This document shows positions 35,847-42,132 of a stretch of 42,132 bases of DNA, in pieces (positions within the stretch are counted from its first letter, which is position 1; each line of letters opens with the position of its first letter). Position numbers and translations under genes: made by a program. The notes beneath the pieces were generated by a model. It saw only the letters and a program-made list of their open reading frames with translations. It had not been told where the DNA came from and did no database searches. Source of the DNA: Bacillus sp. 7884-1 (GTDB taxonomy: Bacteria; Bacillota; Bacilli; Bacillales; Cytobacillaceae); contig NZ_NPDD01000113.1 of the NCBI RefSeq assembly GCF_002272245.1, positions 1 to 42,132 of the forward strand. Direction: 5' to 3'.

Positions 35847-36317
35847 ATGGCAATAGAGTTAGGGAAGCAAGCACCAGATTTTGAACTATTAGCAAGTAAT
35901 GGTGAAAAAGTAAAACTGTCAGATCTTAAAGGTGAAAATGTAGTATTGTATTTCTATCCAAAGGATATGACACCTGGCTGTACCACTCAAGCATGTGACT
36001 TCAGAGATCTTCACAATGACTTTGCACAGCTAAATTGCACGATTATTGGAATCAGTCCAGACCCTATAGGTAAACATGAAAAGTTTATTGAAAAGTATAA
36101 CTTACCCTTTTTACTATTATTTGATGAAGACCATCATGTTTCTGAACTGTACGAGGTTTGGAAATTAAAAAAGAATTTTGGTAAAGAGTATATGGGGATT
36201 GAAAGATCTACCTTTGTCATTGATAAAGAAGGTAAATTAGCGAAAGAATGGCGAAAAGTGAAAGTAAAAGGGCATGTTGAAGAAGCGTTGCAGTATGTAA
36301 AAGAGAATTTAGCTTAG
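35847..36317 (+). CDS. bcp: Thioredoxin-dependent peroxiredoxin (Bcp/PrxQ)
   Basis: A 156-aa atypical 2-Cys peroxiredoxin that reduces H2O2 and organic peroxides with thioredoxin. The peroxidatic cysteine C45 is in TPGCTTQACDF, with the resolving cysteine C50 five residues later, as in E. coli Bcp. The protein starts MAIELGKQAPDFEL after GAGGTGATT. It corresponds to YgaF of B. subtilis, next to gsaB. Confidence 0.92.
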   Translation: MAIELGKQAPDFELLASNGEKVKLSDLKGENVVLYFYPKDMTPGCTTQACDFRDLHNDFAQLNCTIIGISPDPIGKHEKFIEKYNLPFLLLFDEDHHVSELYEVWKLKKNFGKEYMGIERSTFVIDKEGKLAKEWRKVKVKGHVEEALQYVKENLA

Positions 36318-36352
36318 TGTCCTCTGACAATAGTTCTTTGCTGACACGAAAG

Positions 36353-36384
36353 AGCTTTACTTCAATAAGAAGTGAGGCTTTTTT
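36353..36384 (+). terminator. Terminator after bcp
   Basis: AGCTTTACTTC pairs with GAAGTGAGGCT (G-U pairs included), followed by T5. Confidence 0.65.
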
Positions 36385-36390
36385 GTATGC

Positions 36391-36417
36391 AGAAAAAGCG
36401 GGGAAAATCCCCCGCTT
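36391..36417 (-). terminator. Terminator after the iclR-type gene
   Basis: AAGCGGGG (36396-36403) pairs with CCCCGCTT (36410-36417); on the minus strand a TTTTTC tail follows. Confidence 0.75.
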
Positions 36418-36418
36418 G

Positions 36419-37177
36419 TCATCGATAACCGAAACTTACTGAAATTTCTTTGCTGATATCTATCAAATAACGAGATAGTTCATTTTGTTCGTTTTGAGGA
36501 ATAACCTCAGAAAATCCTACAACAGTTACAGACCCAAGAAGTTTTTTCTGATAGTTTAATACCGGAATGGAAACGGATGAGACCGATGGTACTAATGGTT
36601 CCCTTGCGAAGGCAATTTCTTTCTCTCTTATGATTTTACATTCGTCTTCAAGCAAATCTACCTTTTCTGGAGGAATTTGCATAAATTCTTTCTCTTTCCA
36701 TTCACGAATCATTTGCTCATCCATGAAGGCCATGAACACTTTGCCTGATGCAGAACGTAAAGGAAGTAAGGTTCCTATTTGAGCGCCAATATTTATCCCG
36801 CGATTTTTGTTCAACTCTTTAACAATCATTGGACCATTATGGGTCCAGCTTGAAAATAGAACAGTATTCGAAAACTTCTCGTTAATTTCATGCATAAAAG
36901 GTGTAATCCGGTCGATAACATTTTCCTGATCTACAGCAGCCATCCCATATTCAATCAACTTGCTCCCCAATACATATTCTCCCGTATCCTTGTAACGATA
37001 AAGGATGCCTAATTGTGTGAAGGTATTCAAATATTTATAAAGATTACTTTTAGTAATCTGTGTTAATTCTTGAATATCGGAAAATTTTAATGGCCTGCCT
37101 TGTTGGGCGATTGCTTCAATAATACCCATACCTACTTCTAATGATTGAATAGTCGTGCCTTTTTTAATGACTTCCAT
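36419..37177 (-). CDS. IclR family transcriptional regulator
   Basis: 252 aa with an N-terminal winged helix-turn-helix (residues about 10-70: SLEVGMGIIEAI, then FSDIQELTQITKSNLYKYLNTF). The C-terminal IclR effector domain includes LPLRSASGKVFMAFM and SVSIPVLN. IclR proteins usually control a nearby catabolic operon in response to a small organic acid. It is divergent from the tetR-type gene, 140 bp apart, and 1.2 kb from the phosphotriesterase-like operon, which it may help regulate. GAGGAGG precedes the ATG. Confidence 0.9.
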   Translation of the reverse strand: MEVIKKGTTIQSLEVGMGIIEAIAQQGRPLKFSDIQELTQITKSNLYKYLNTFTQLGILYRYKDTGEYVLGSKLIEYGMAAVDQENVIDRITPFMHEINEKFSNTVLFSSWTHNGPMIVKELNKNRGINIGAQIGTLLPLRSASGKVFMAFMDEQMIREWKEKEFMQIPPEKVDLLEDECKIIREKEIAFAREPLVPSVSSVSIPVLNYQKKLLGSVTVVGFSEVIPQNEQNELSRYLIDISKEISVSFGYR

Positions 37178-37248
37178 GTAAGAACCTCCTCAAAACCCTA
37201 ATCCCTATATTATCATAGCAAATGTTGTAAACAAATATAGTAAAATTC

Positions 37249-37278
37249 TTGGAGTATGGAAATTTTTAGTGATATAGT
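37249..37278 (+). promoter_or_regulatory. Candidate promoter of the tetR-type gene
   Basis: TTGGAG (37249-37254), 18 bp, TATAGT (37273-37278), 40 bp ahead of the start. No copy of the GACCRGTC operator lies here, so autoregulation through that site is not indicated. Confidence 0.45.
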
Positions 37279-37317
37279 AGTAAAAAGAAATGTTGATATG
37301 AAGGAGTTTCTTATAAA

Positions 37318-37875
37318 ATGGATACAAGATTACAGATAATCGAGATTTCAACACCGCTTTTCCAGCAAAAAGGATATAAGGGTGTAGGTGTAACTGAAAT
37401 AATAAAAGCATGTAACATTTCTAAGGGTTCATTTTATCATCACTTTCCAAATGGAAAAGAAGAATTACTTATTACTTGTCTTAAGTCAATTGATGAAACG
37501 ATTACAACACATATGATAGATATTTTCAAACAATATCCAACGACTCAAGAAGCCACACAGGCGATGATTGATATATTAGTTAACGATTTTGAACAAGCAG
37601 GCAGGGTTGTTGTTTCTACATTCACCAGCCTCGTAAGCGAAATAGGTTCTCTCAGTGAACCAGTTCGAATTGCCTGTTCGGACCTTTACATGAAAATGCA
37701 AAAGATATATTGTACTAAGTTAGAAGCAGACGGATTTACAAAAGAAACTGCTAATTCGATAGCTCTCATGATGATTGCTTCTATAGAAGGTGCAATAATG
37801 CTTTGTTTAACACAAAAATCAAGTGATCCACTTAAAGTAATCTCCTGTGAATTACTGAAAGTACTGAAAAAATAG
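37318..37875 (+). CDS. TetR family repressor, LmrA/YxaF-like
   Basis: 185 aa. The N-terminal TetR DNA-binding domain is VTEIIKACNISKGSFYHHFPNGKEELL (recognition helix near KGSFYHHF). The C-terminal part, with GAIMLCLTQKSSDPLKVIS, resembles B. subtilis LmrA and YxaF, which respond to flavonoids or antibiotics. LmrA/YxaF operators contain GACCRGTC, and two sites with exactly this core lie 340 and 405 bp downstream, ahead of the phosphotriesterase-like operon. Repression of that operon is the simple reading. AAGGAG lies 11 bases before the ATG. Confidence 0.88.
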   Translation: MDTRLQIIEISTPLFQQKGYKGVGVTEIIKACNISKGSFYHHFPNGKEELLITCLKSIDETITTHMIDIFKQYPTTQEATQAMIDILVNDFEQAGRVVVSTFTSLVSEIGSLSEPVRIACSDLYMKMQKIYCTKLEADGFTKETANSIALMMIASIEGAIMLCLTQKSSDPLKVISCELLKVLKK

Positions 37876-37918
37876 GAATGACTTTTATTATCAAAAAAAT
37901 AATTTCTGAATAAAAGAT

Positions 37919-37966
37919 GAAGCTGTCTCAAAGCCATTAAAATTGGCAATTAAGACAGCTTTTTTA
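37919..37966 (+). terminator. Terminator after the tetR-type gene
   Basis: AAGCTGTCT (37920-37928) pairs with AGACAGCTT (37953-37961), an inner GCCA/TGGC, then T5. Confidence 0.8.
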
Positions 37967-38054
37967 GGTAAATAATGATAGAGTACTGCAAATAAAAATA
38001 AATATATTAAAATAATAATTTAATATTATATTTATTTTAAATAGTGAAAATTAT

Positions 38055-38083
38055 TTGACTTTGGTATAACAATATTATAATAT
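38055..38083 (+). promoter_or_regulatory. Candidate promoter of the phosphotriesterase-like operon
   Basis: TTGACT (38055-38060) with TAATAT at 17 bp (38078-38083), or TATAAT at 15 bp (38076-38081). The surrounding 37967-38120 is extremely AT-rich with no ORF. If used, the leader would be about 285 nt and contain the cre-like site and both operators; a promoter nearer the operators (TTGGAC at 38216) is possible too. Confidence 0.45.
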
Positions 38084-38123
38084 TTTACTAACAACTCAGA
38101 TTACATCATTGAATTACGCCGAA

Positions 38124-38137
38124 AGAAAGCGATTACA
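38124..38137 (+). promoter_or_regulatory. cre-like site, one mismatch
   Basis: AGAAAGCGATTACA matches TGNAANCGNTNNCA except for the first base. It lies roughly 35-48 bp downstream of the candidate start, a roadblock position for carbon catabolite repression. Confidence 0.4.
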
Positions 38138-38214
38138 TTAAAAAGCTGCATTCAAGGGGAATTTTAAATCCTTGAACCCAACACTTTATCAATCGTTTTT
38201 TTATTTATAGTGGA

Positions 38215-38239
38215 ATTGGACCGACCGGTCTGTTTGGAA
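38215..38239 (+). promoter_or_regulatory. TetR operator-like site 1
   Basis: ATTGGACCGACCGGTCTGTT followed by TGGAA; an imperfect palindrome centred on GACCGGTC. It matches site 2 at 23 of 25 positions. Confidence 0.7.
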
Positions 38240-38279
38240 TAAAAAAATAAAAAAGAGCAGGGTTTAATAGCATGCCCTT

Positions 38280-38304
38280 ATTGGACCGACCAGTCTGTTC
38301 GGAA
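38280..38304 (+). promoter_or_regulatory. TetR operator-like site 2
   Basis: ATTGGACCGACCAGTCTGTT followed by CGGAA; centred on GACCAGTC. It starts 65 bp after site 1, about six helical turns, compatible with two repressor dimers on one face or a loop. Confidence 0.7.
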
Positions 38305-38375
38305 AATTCTCTTTAAAACTAAATCATCAACGACGCCTTTAAAGTGAAGAACCAAATATATAAGGAGGTTTTAAA

Positions 38376-39416
38376 ATGCTAGATCATTTACAAGAAAAAA
38401 GTTCAGATGTTGTTCGTACTGTTCTCGGACTAGTACCAGCTCAAGAATTAGGTGTTGTTCTTATTCATGAATCACTTCTTTCTGTAGTTCCTGGTGCGGA
38501 ATATGCACCTGAGATTAACATGGACAAAAGCGAAATCTTTGAGGTCTTAAAAAGAAAGCTTACTGAATTTCGCCGCAATGGGGGAAAAACCATCGTTGAC
38601 CGCAGTGGTATGTTCCATGGCCGTGATGTAAAACTTTATGAAACACTTTCTAAAACAACAGGTGTCCATATCGTAGCATCAACAGGCTTAGGGCCTGAGC
38701 CTATGTTAAGCGGTTACTTTGTTACACCGCAAAAAAATCCGCCTACACCATGGTCAGCAGAACAATTTGCGGATTTGTTCGCAAAAGAGGTAACCGAAGG
38801 TATTGTTGTACCACGTATTGAACGTTCAGGTCTAGCTGGATTAGTAACGTCAATCGCAAGTCAAAGTGGTATTACCGAAAAAGAAATCAATCTTTTCCGG
38901 GGTTCTGCACTAGCTGCCAAGAAAACAGGAGTACCTGTATCTGTACAATATGGCGAAGATGCTGTTAATGATCTGGAAATTTTATTAGGGGAAGGCATTG
39001 AAGCAAACCGTGTCATCATCGGAGGCCTTGATCGTCTCGATGCTGTAGAACGTGGAGAAGCATTCGCTGTTGCGCGTCGTGGAGCTATGGTGGCATTTGA
39101 CCATGTTGGCTGGACTACAAACGAAGGCTATGTGAACGATGAGCAGCGTGCGCAGCTAATTGCTGAACTATTTAATGAAGGTCTTAGCAATCGCGTCCTT
39201 ATTTCAACGAATGCGGTTGGTGTTGCCAAAGGTTATGAAGCAAAAGATATCAGCTATGATTACTTACTAACAACATTTGTACCACTATTAAAGAAAGCAG
39301 GAGTGACGGACGAGCAAGTTCGTGTTCTTTTAGAAGAAAACCCACAACGTGTATTAACCGTTAATACATCAGTAGCTGCGGAAAAAGAATCCGTTGGTGT
39401 AGCAGAGAAAAACTAA
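38376..39416 (+). CDS. Phosphotriesterase-superfamily pseudoenzyme
   Basis: 346 aa, alignable along its length with the next gene product (shared phrases LGxxPxxxLG, GGKT.VD, NGRD/HGRDV, TGVHI). It is therefore a TIM-barrel phosphotriesterase-like protein. At the positions of the six metal ligands of the neighbour it has H31, S33 (for His), T158 (for the carboxylated Lys), Q191 (for His), G217 (for His) and N279 (for Asp). A binuclear metal centre is therefore not possible. There is no frameshift and codon use is normal, so it is maintained, not decaying. It may be a structural or substrate-binding partner of the intact paralogue. AAGGAGG precedes the ATG; 20 bp separate it from the next gene. 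Confidence 0.88.
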   Translation: MLDHLQEKSSDVVRTVLGLVPAQELGVVLIHESLLSVVPGAEYAPEINMDKSEIFEVLKRKLTEFRRNGGKTIVDRSGMFHGRDVKLYETLSKTTGVHIVASTGLGPEPMLSGYFVTPQKNPPTPWSAEQFADLFAKEVTEGIVVPRIERSGLAGLVTSIASQSGITEKEINLFRGSALAAKKTGVPVSVQYGEDAVNDLEILLGEGIEANRVIIGGLDRLDAVERGEAFAVARRGAMVAFDHVGWTTNEGYVNDEQRAQLIAELFNEGLSNRVLISTNAVGVAKGYEAKDISYDYLLTTFVPLLKKAGVTDEQVRVLLEENPQRVLTVNTSVAAEKESVGVAEKN

Positions 39417-39436
39417 TCGCGAGGAGTGAATAATAG

Positions 39437-40438
39437 ATGGGTAAGGTAAATACGGTTCTAGGCCCAATCCCGACAGAGGATTTAGGAATTATAGCAGTGC
39501 ACGAGCATATTGGATTCGGTCTGCCTGGTTGTGATTTAGATACACAATGGTGGAAAAAACCTGAAGAGGCTTTTGAAGTGACAATTGAAAAGTTACGCCG
39601 CTTCCGTGAACACGGTGGTAAAACGTTCGTAGATTGTACAGGAATTGGAAACGGACGCGATGTCGAGTATTTCCAAGTACTTTCACGTAGAACGGGCGTT
39701 CATATCATTGCTGTTACAGGCTTTGTAGCAGGAGACTCAGCTCTTCCATATTTCCGTGACAAATCAGTTGAGTATCTAATGGATTTATTCATCCATGAAA
39801 TTACGGTTGGTATTGACGGTACAGGTGCAAAAGCTGGTGCTATTAAAGTAGGTGTAAGCCGAGGCGGAAAACTAAGCGAACTGGATAAACGCATCTATCG
39901 TGCAGCGGCCCGAGCAGCATTAAAAACGGGTGCTCCAATTATTACCCATTTATGTGTAGATGCTGAATCAGCAATCGCCATCTTTGATGAAGAAGGATTA
40001 CCTCTTGATCGCGTTCTTATGGGTCATGCTGATGATGGCGGATATCTCAATGAAGACCGTGATAACCTGATTGCCAATCTAGGAGGATGGGTAGGGTTCG
40101 ATACAATTGGCTATGACAGTGAAATGGAAGGAGCTCCTTATTGGTCACGTCCTCGTCAAGATCGTGTGGATCATTTCCTTCGTTTTCTTGATAAAGGTTA
40201 TGTCAATCGTGCCCTAATTTCAGCGGATGCTAACTGCTGTGCTCTAGGCTGGCCAGGATTAAAAGGACATTCAGTTAACTACTTGTTCGAAGAGTTCTTA
40301 CCAGATTTGCGTAAAGCTGGTGTGGGTGAAGAAGTAATTGAACAACTTTTAGTACACAATCCTACGAATTTTTTAACGATGCAAGAACCGCAAGATATCA
40401 AACCTTTGTTAGGACGTACGGTACAAGAATCTCGTTAA
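39437..40438 (+). CDS. Phosphotriesterase-like metal-dependent hydrolase
   Basis: 333 aa amidohydrolase-superfamily TIM barrel. All ligands of the binuclear centre are present: H22 and H24 (AVHEH), K137 (AGAIKVG, the carboxylated lysine), H171 (IITHL), H197 (MGHADD) and D264 (ISADA). Known members of this family hydrolyse lactones, phosphotriesters or N-acyl amino acids; which applies here cannot be read off. No signal peptide, so cytoplasmic. GAGGAG ribosome site; 20 bp after the pseudoenzyme gene and 33 bp before the thiolase-like gene, hence one operon. Confidence 0.9.
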   Translation: MGKVNTVLGPIPTEDLGIIAVHEHIGFGLPGCDLDTQWWKKPEEAFEVTIEKLRRFREHGGKTFVDCTGIGNGRDVEYFQVLSRRTGVHIIAVTGFVAGDSALPYFRDKSVEYLMDLFIHEITVGIDGTGAKAGAIKVGVSRGGKLSELDKRIYRAAARAALKTGAPIITHLCVDAESAIAIFDEEGLPLDRVLMGHADDGGYLNEDRDNLIANLGGWVGFDTIGYDSEMEGAPYWSRPRQDRVDHFLRFLDKGYVNRALISADANCCALGWPGLKGHSVNYLFEEFLPDLRKAGVGEEVIEQLLVHNPTNFLTMQEPQDIKPLLGRTVQESR

Positions 40439-40471
40439 TAGGGAAAAGGAACAACGGGAGGTAAAAGACAG

Positions 40472-41635
40472 ATGACAATTAAGGGAATGGCCTATATAGC
40501 AGGGGCATTCGAGCATCCAACACGTAAGGCTCCGGATAAATCCGTTGCAGCCTTACATGCTGAATGTGCGAAAGGTGCCTTAGAAGATGCAGGATTAACT
40601 TTCTCCGATGTAGACGGTTATTTTTGTGCCGGTGACGCTCCGGGTGGAGTGCTGTCTATGGTCGATTATTTAGGACTCAACGTACGTCATGTAGACGGTA
40701 CAGACACGGGCGGCTCATCGTACATTGCCCATGTATCCCATGCTGCGCAGGCAATCGCAGCCGGTAAATGCAATGTTGCATTAATTACAATGGCAGGACG
40801 TCCACGTTCAGAAGGCCGAAGTGGTGTTAAACAGAAGCTGGTTGGTGCCAATGTTCCAGATACTCCATTTGAACTTCCATTTGGACCAACTGCTGTAAAT
40901 GAATATGCAATGGCTACGATGCGTCATATGCATGAATACGGAACAACAAGCGAGCAATTAGCATGGGTCAAAGTGGCTGCATCACATCATGCACAATACA
41001 ATCCAAATGCAATGCTGCGGGATTTAGTGACGGTGGAAGACGTTGTTTCCTCTACTATGATTGCTGATCCATTACATAAATTGGATTGTTGTGTTGTAAG
41101 TGATGGCGGCGGTGCACTAGTTATCGTAAAACCTGAGATTGCTAAAAGTCTGAAACGTCCACTTGTCAGAGTGATGGGCGCAAGCGAAGCACCAAAAGGA
41201 TTACGTGGAGGCAAAACCGACCTAACCTATTCAGGAGCTATTTGGTCAGGACCGAGAGCTTTTGAAGAGGCTGGAGTCACACCGCAAGATATAAAATATG
41301 CATCCATTTATGATAGCTTTACTATTACGGTGTTAATGCAGCTTGAAGACTTAGGTTTTTGTAAGAAGGGTGAGGGCGGAAAGTTTGTCGCTGATGGAAA
41401 CCTGATTTCAGGAATTGGTAAGCTGCCGATTAATACGGATGGGGGCGGGTTGAATAACAACCACCCTGCAAGTCGAGGCGGCATTGTAAAAGTAATCGAG
41501 GCAGTTCGTCAGCTGCGTGGAGAAGCACACCCGCGAGTGCAGGTTGAAAATTGTGACATTGCGTTAGCTCACGGTACTGGCGGGGGACTTGCAAGCCGAC
41601 ACGGAAGTGCAACACTTATCATAGAGAGGGTGTAA
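40472..41635 (+). CDS. Thiolase-superfamily protein (SCP-x/lipid-transfer type)
   Basis: 387 aa. The C-terminal half, YDSFTITVLMQLEDLGFCKK, then NTDGGGLNNNHPASRGG and EAVRQLRGEA, is characteristic of the SCP-x/Ltp branch. The position of the usual nucleophilic cysteine (near residue 79) reads GTDTGGSS, and the C-terminal CxG motif is replaced by HGTGGG (H367); H331 is kept. A normal Claisen thiolase mechanism is thus unlikely. Relatives of this kind act with DUF35 proteins, for example as retro-aldolases in steroid side-chain breakdown. GGGAGG precedes the ATG; the next gene starts 3 bp after the stop. Confidence 0.88.
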   Translation: MTIKGMAYIAGAFEHPTRKAPDKSVAALHAECAKGALEDAGLTFSDVDGYFCAGDAPGGVLSMVDYLGLNVRHVDGTDTGGSSYIAHVSHAAQAIAAGKCNVALITMAGRPRSEGRSGVKQKLVGANVPDTPFELPFGPTAVNEYAMATMRHMHEYGTTSEQLAWVKVAASHHAQYNPNAMLRDLVTVEDVVSSTMIADPLHKLDCCVVSDGGGALVIVKPEIAKSLKRPLVRVMGASEAPKGLRGGKTDLTYSGAIWSGPRAFEEAGVTPQDIKYASIYDSFTITVLMQLEDLGFCKKGEGGKFVADGNLISGIGKLPINTDGGGLNNNHPASRGGIVKVIEAVRQLRGEAHPRVQVENCDIALAHGTGGGLASRHGSATLIIERV

Positions 41636-41638
41636 AGA

Positions 41639-42052
41639 ATGGGAACAACATTTCAAGATAGAACGATGACGATCCCTGAAATTCATCCGGAACATAAGGA
41701 ATATTGGGATGCGGCTGCAGAAGGAAAACTTCTAATCAAACAGTGCGATTCCTGTGGAGAGTTTCATTATTATCCACGAGTGCTATGTCCTTTTTGTATG
41801 AGTGATAAAACAACATGGGTGGAAGCAAAGAGCACAGGCAGTATTTACACATATAGCGTAATGCGTCGAGGTATGCCGTATGTAATCGCTTTCGTGGAGC
41901 TTGATGAAGGTCCACGAATGATGACAAATATCGTTGATTGTGATTTAGATACAGTACACATTAATCAGAGAGTAAAAGTGGTATTCAAGCAGAGCGGGGA
42001 TGAAAATAATCCAGGTCCATATATACCTTGTTTTACACCGGTAGAAGGGTGA
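41639..42052 (+). CDS. DUF35 zinc-ribbon/OB-fold acyl-CoA-associated protein
   Basis: 137 aa. A rubredoxin-like zinc ribbon with C36, C39, C50 and C53 (CDSCG and CPFC) is followed by an OB fold with STGSIYTYSVMRRGMPYVIA and FVELDEGPRMMTNI. DUF35 proteins form complexes with thiolase-like enzymes, holding or channelling the CoA part of the substrate. Its place directly behind the thiolase-like gene strongly suggests such a partner. GAGAGGG precedes the ATG; the in-frame M10 is a less likely start. Confidence 0.9.
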   Translation: MGTTFQDRTMTIPEIHPEHKEYWDAAAEGKLLIKQCDSCGEFHYYPRVLCPFCMSDKTTWVEAKSTGSIYTYSVMRRGMPYVIAFVELDEGPRMMTNIVDCDLDTVHINQRVKVVFKQSGDENNPGPYIPCFTPVEG

Positions 42053-42132
42053 TTAGGACAAAACTCGTTGAGAGACCAATAGATTTGTCCCTATTGAGGT
42101 GGCTTGAAGACAAATCGTGTTTAGAGACAATT
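42053..42132. other. Window end, no gene start seen
   Basis: About 80 bp after the DUF35 stop contain short inverted repeats (GGACAAA/TTTGTCC and CAATAG/CTATTG) but no T-run and no ribosome site. They may be part of a weak hairpin or repeat. Whether the operon continues is not visible. Confidence 0.4.

Noticed and set aside
38376..39416. First phosphotriesterase-like gene as a decaying pseudogene
   Set aside because: Intact frame, strong ribosome site, normal length and tight operon spacing argue for a maintained protein.

Overview
The window reads as chromosome of a low-GC, endospore-forming Bacillaceae bacterium, probably Neobacillus or a close Bacillus-like relative. The evidence is the spore proteins (SspE-type gamma SASP, SspK), a B. 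subtilis-like yfhD-to-gsaB gene order, FabL, TnrA/CodY/CcpA-type operator sequences, AGGAGG-type ribosome binding sites and fragments of dispersed repeats typical of Bacillaceae. All assignments come from reading the sequence; no database search was run.

Layout. (1) 1-13063: a complete arginine pathway, argC-argJ-argB-argD-carA-carB-argF in one tightly overlapping operon, then argG and argH behind a second promoter. Both promoters carry tandem ARG-box-like operators overlapping the -10 region. (2) 13062-15403: a carbon-nitrogen hydrolase followed by two GNAT-type acetyltransferase genes. (3) 15404-15790: a gene-free stretch with five DnaA-box-like 9-mers in 72 bp, followed by a strong promoter and a terminator that would make a C-rich RNA of about 160 nt with no convincing ORF. 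(4) 15824-25857: a block like B. subtilis yfh-yga: yfhD, yfhE, recX, an SDR, yfhH, a YpzG-like gene, sspK, yfhJ, yfhP, mutY, a yfhS-like gene, fabL, sspE, ygaB, ntdP (ygaC) and the ABC exporter ygaD. (5) 26060-28959: a 41-codon ORF, a secreted beta-propeller protein, a small membrane protein and a YgaE-like exporter. (6) 29150-36317: an orphan glutamate synthase large chain whose promoter combines CodY-like, TnrA-like and cre-like sites, then gsaB, a small ion-channel protein and peroxiredoxin bcp. (7) 36419-42132: a catabolic-looking locus with divergent IclR and TetR regulators, two near-identical 25-bp operator-like sites, and an operon of two phosphotriesterase-superfamily proteins, a thiolase-superfamily protein and a DUF35 zinc-ribbon/OB-fold protein.

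The most interesting system is region 7. The second phosphotriesterase-like protein keeps all six metal ligands of the family (H22, H24, K137, H171, H197, D264). The first, its paralogue, keeps only the first histidine and looks like a dedicated pseudoenzyme, perhaps a structural or regulatory partner. The thiolase-like protein lacks the usual nucleophilic cysteine and is followed by a DUF35 protein, as in thiolase-like/DUF35 complexes that act on acyl-CoA. The TetR resembles LmrA/YxaF, and the two upstream sites contain the GACCRGTC core expected for that family. The substrate is unknown, and the operon may continue past the window end.
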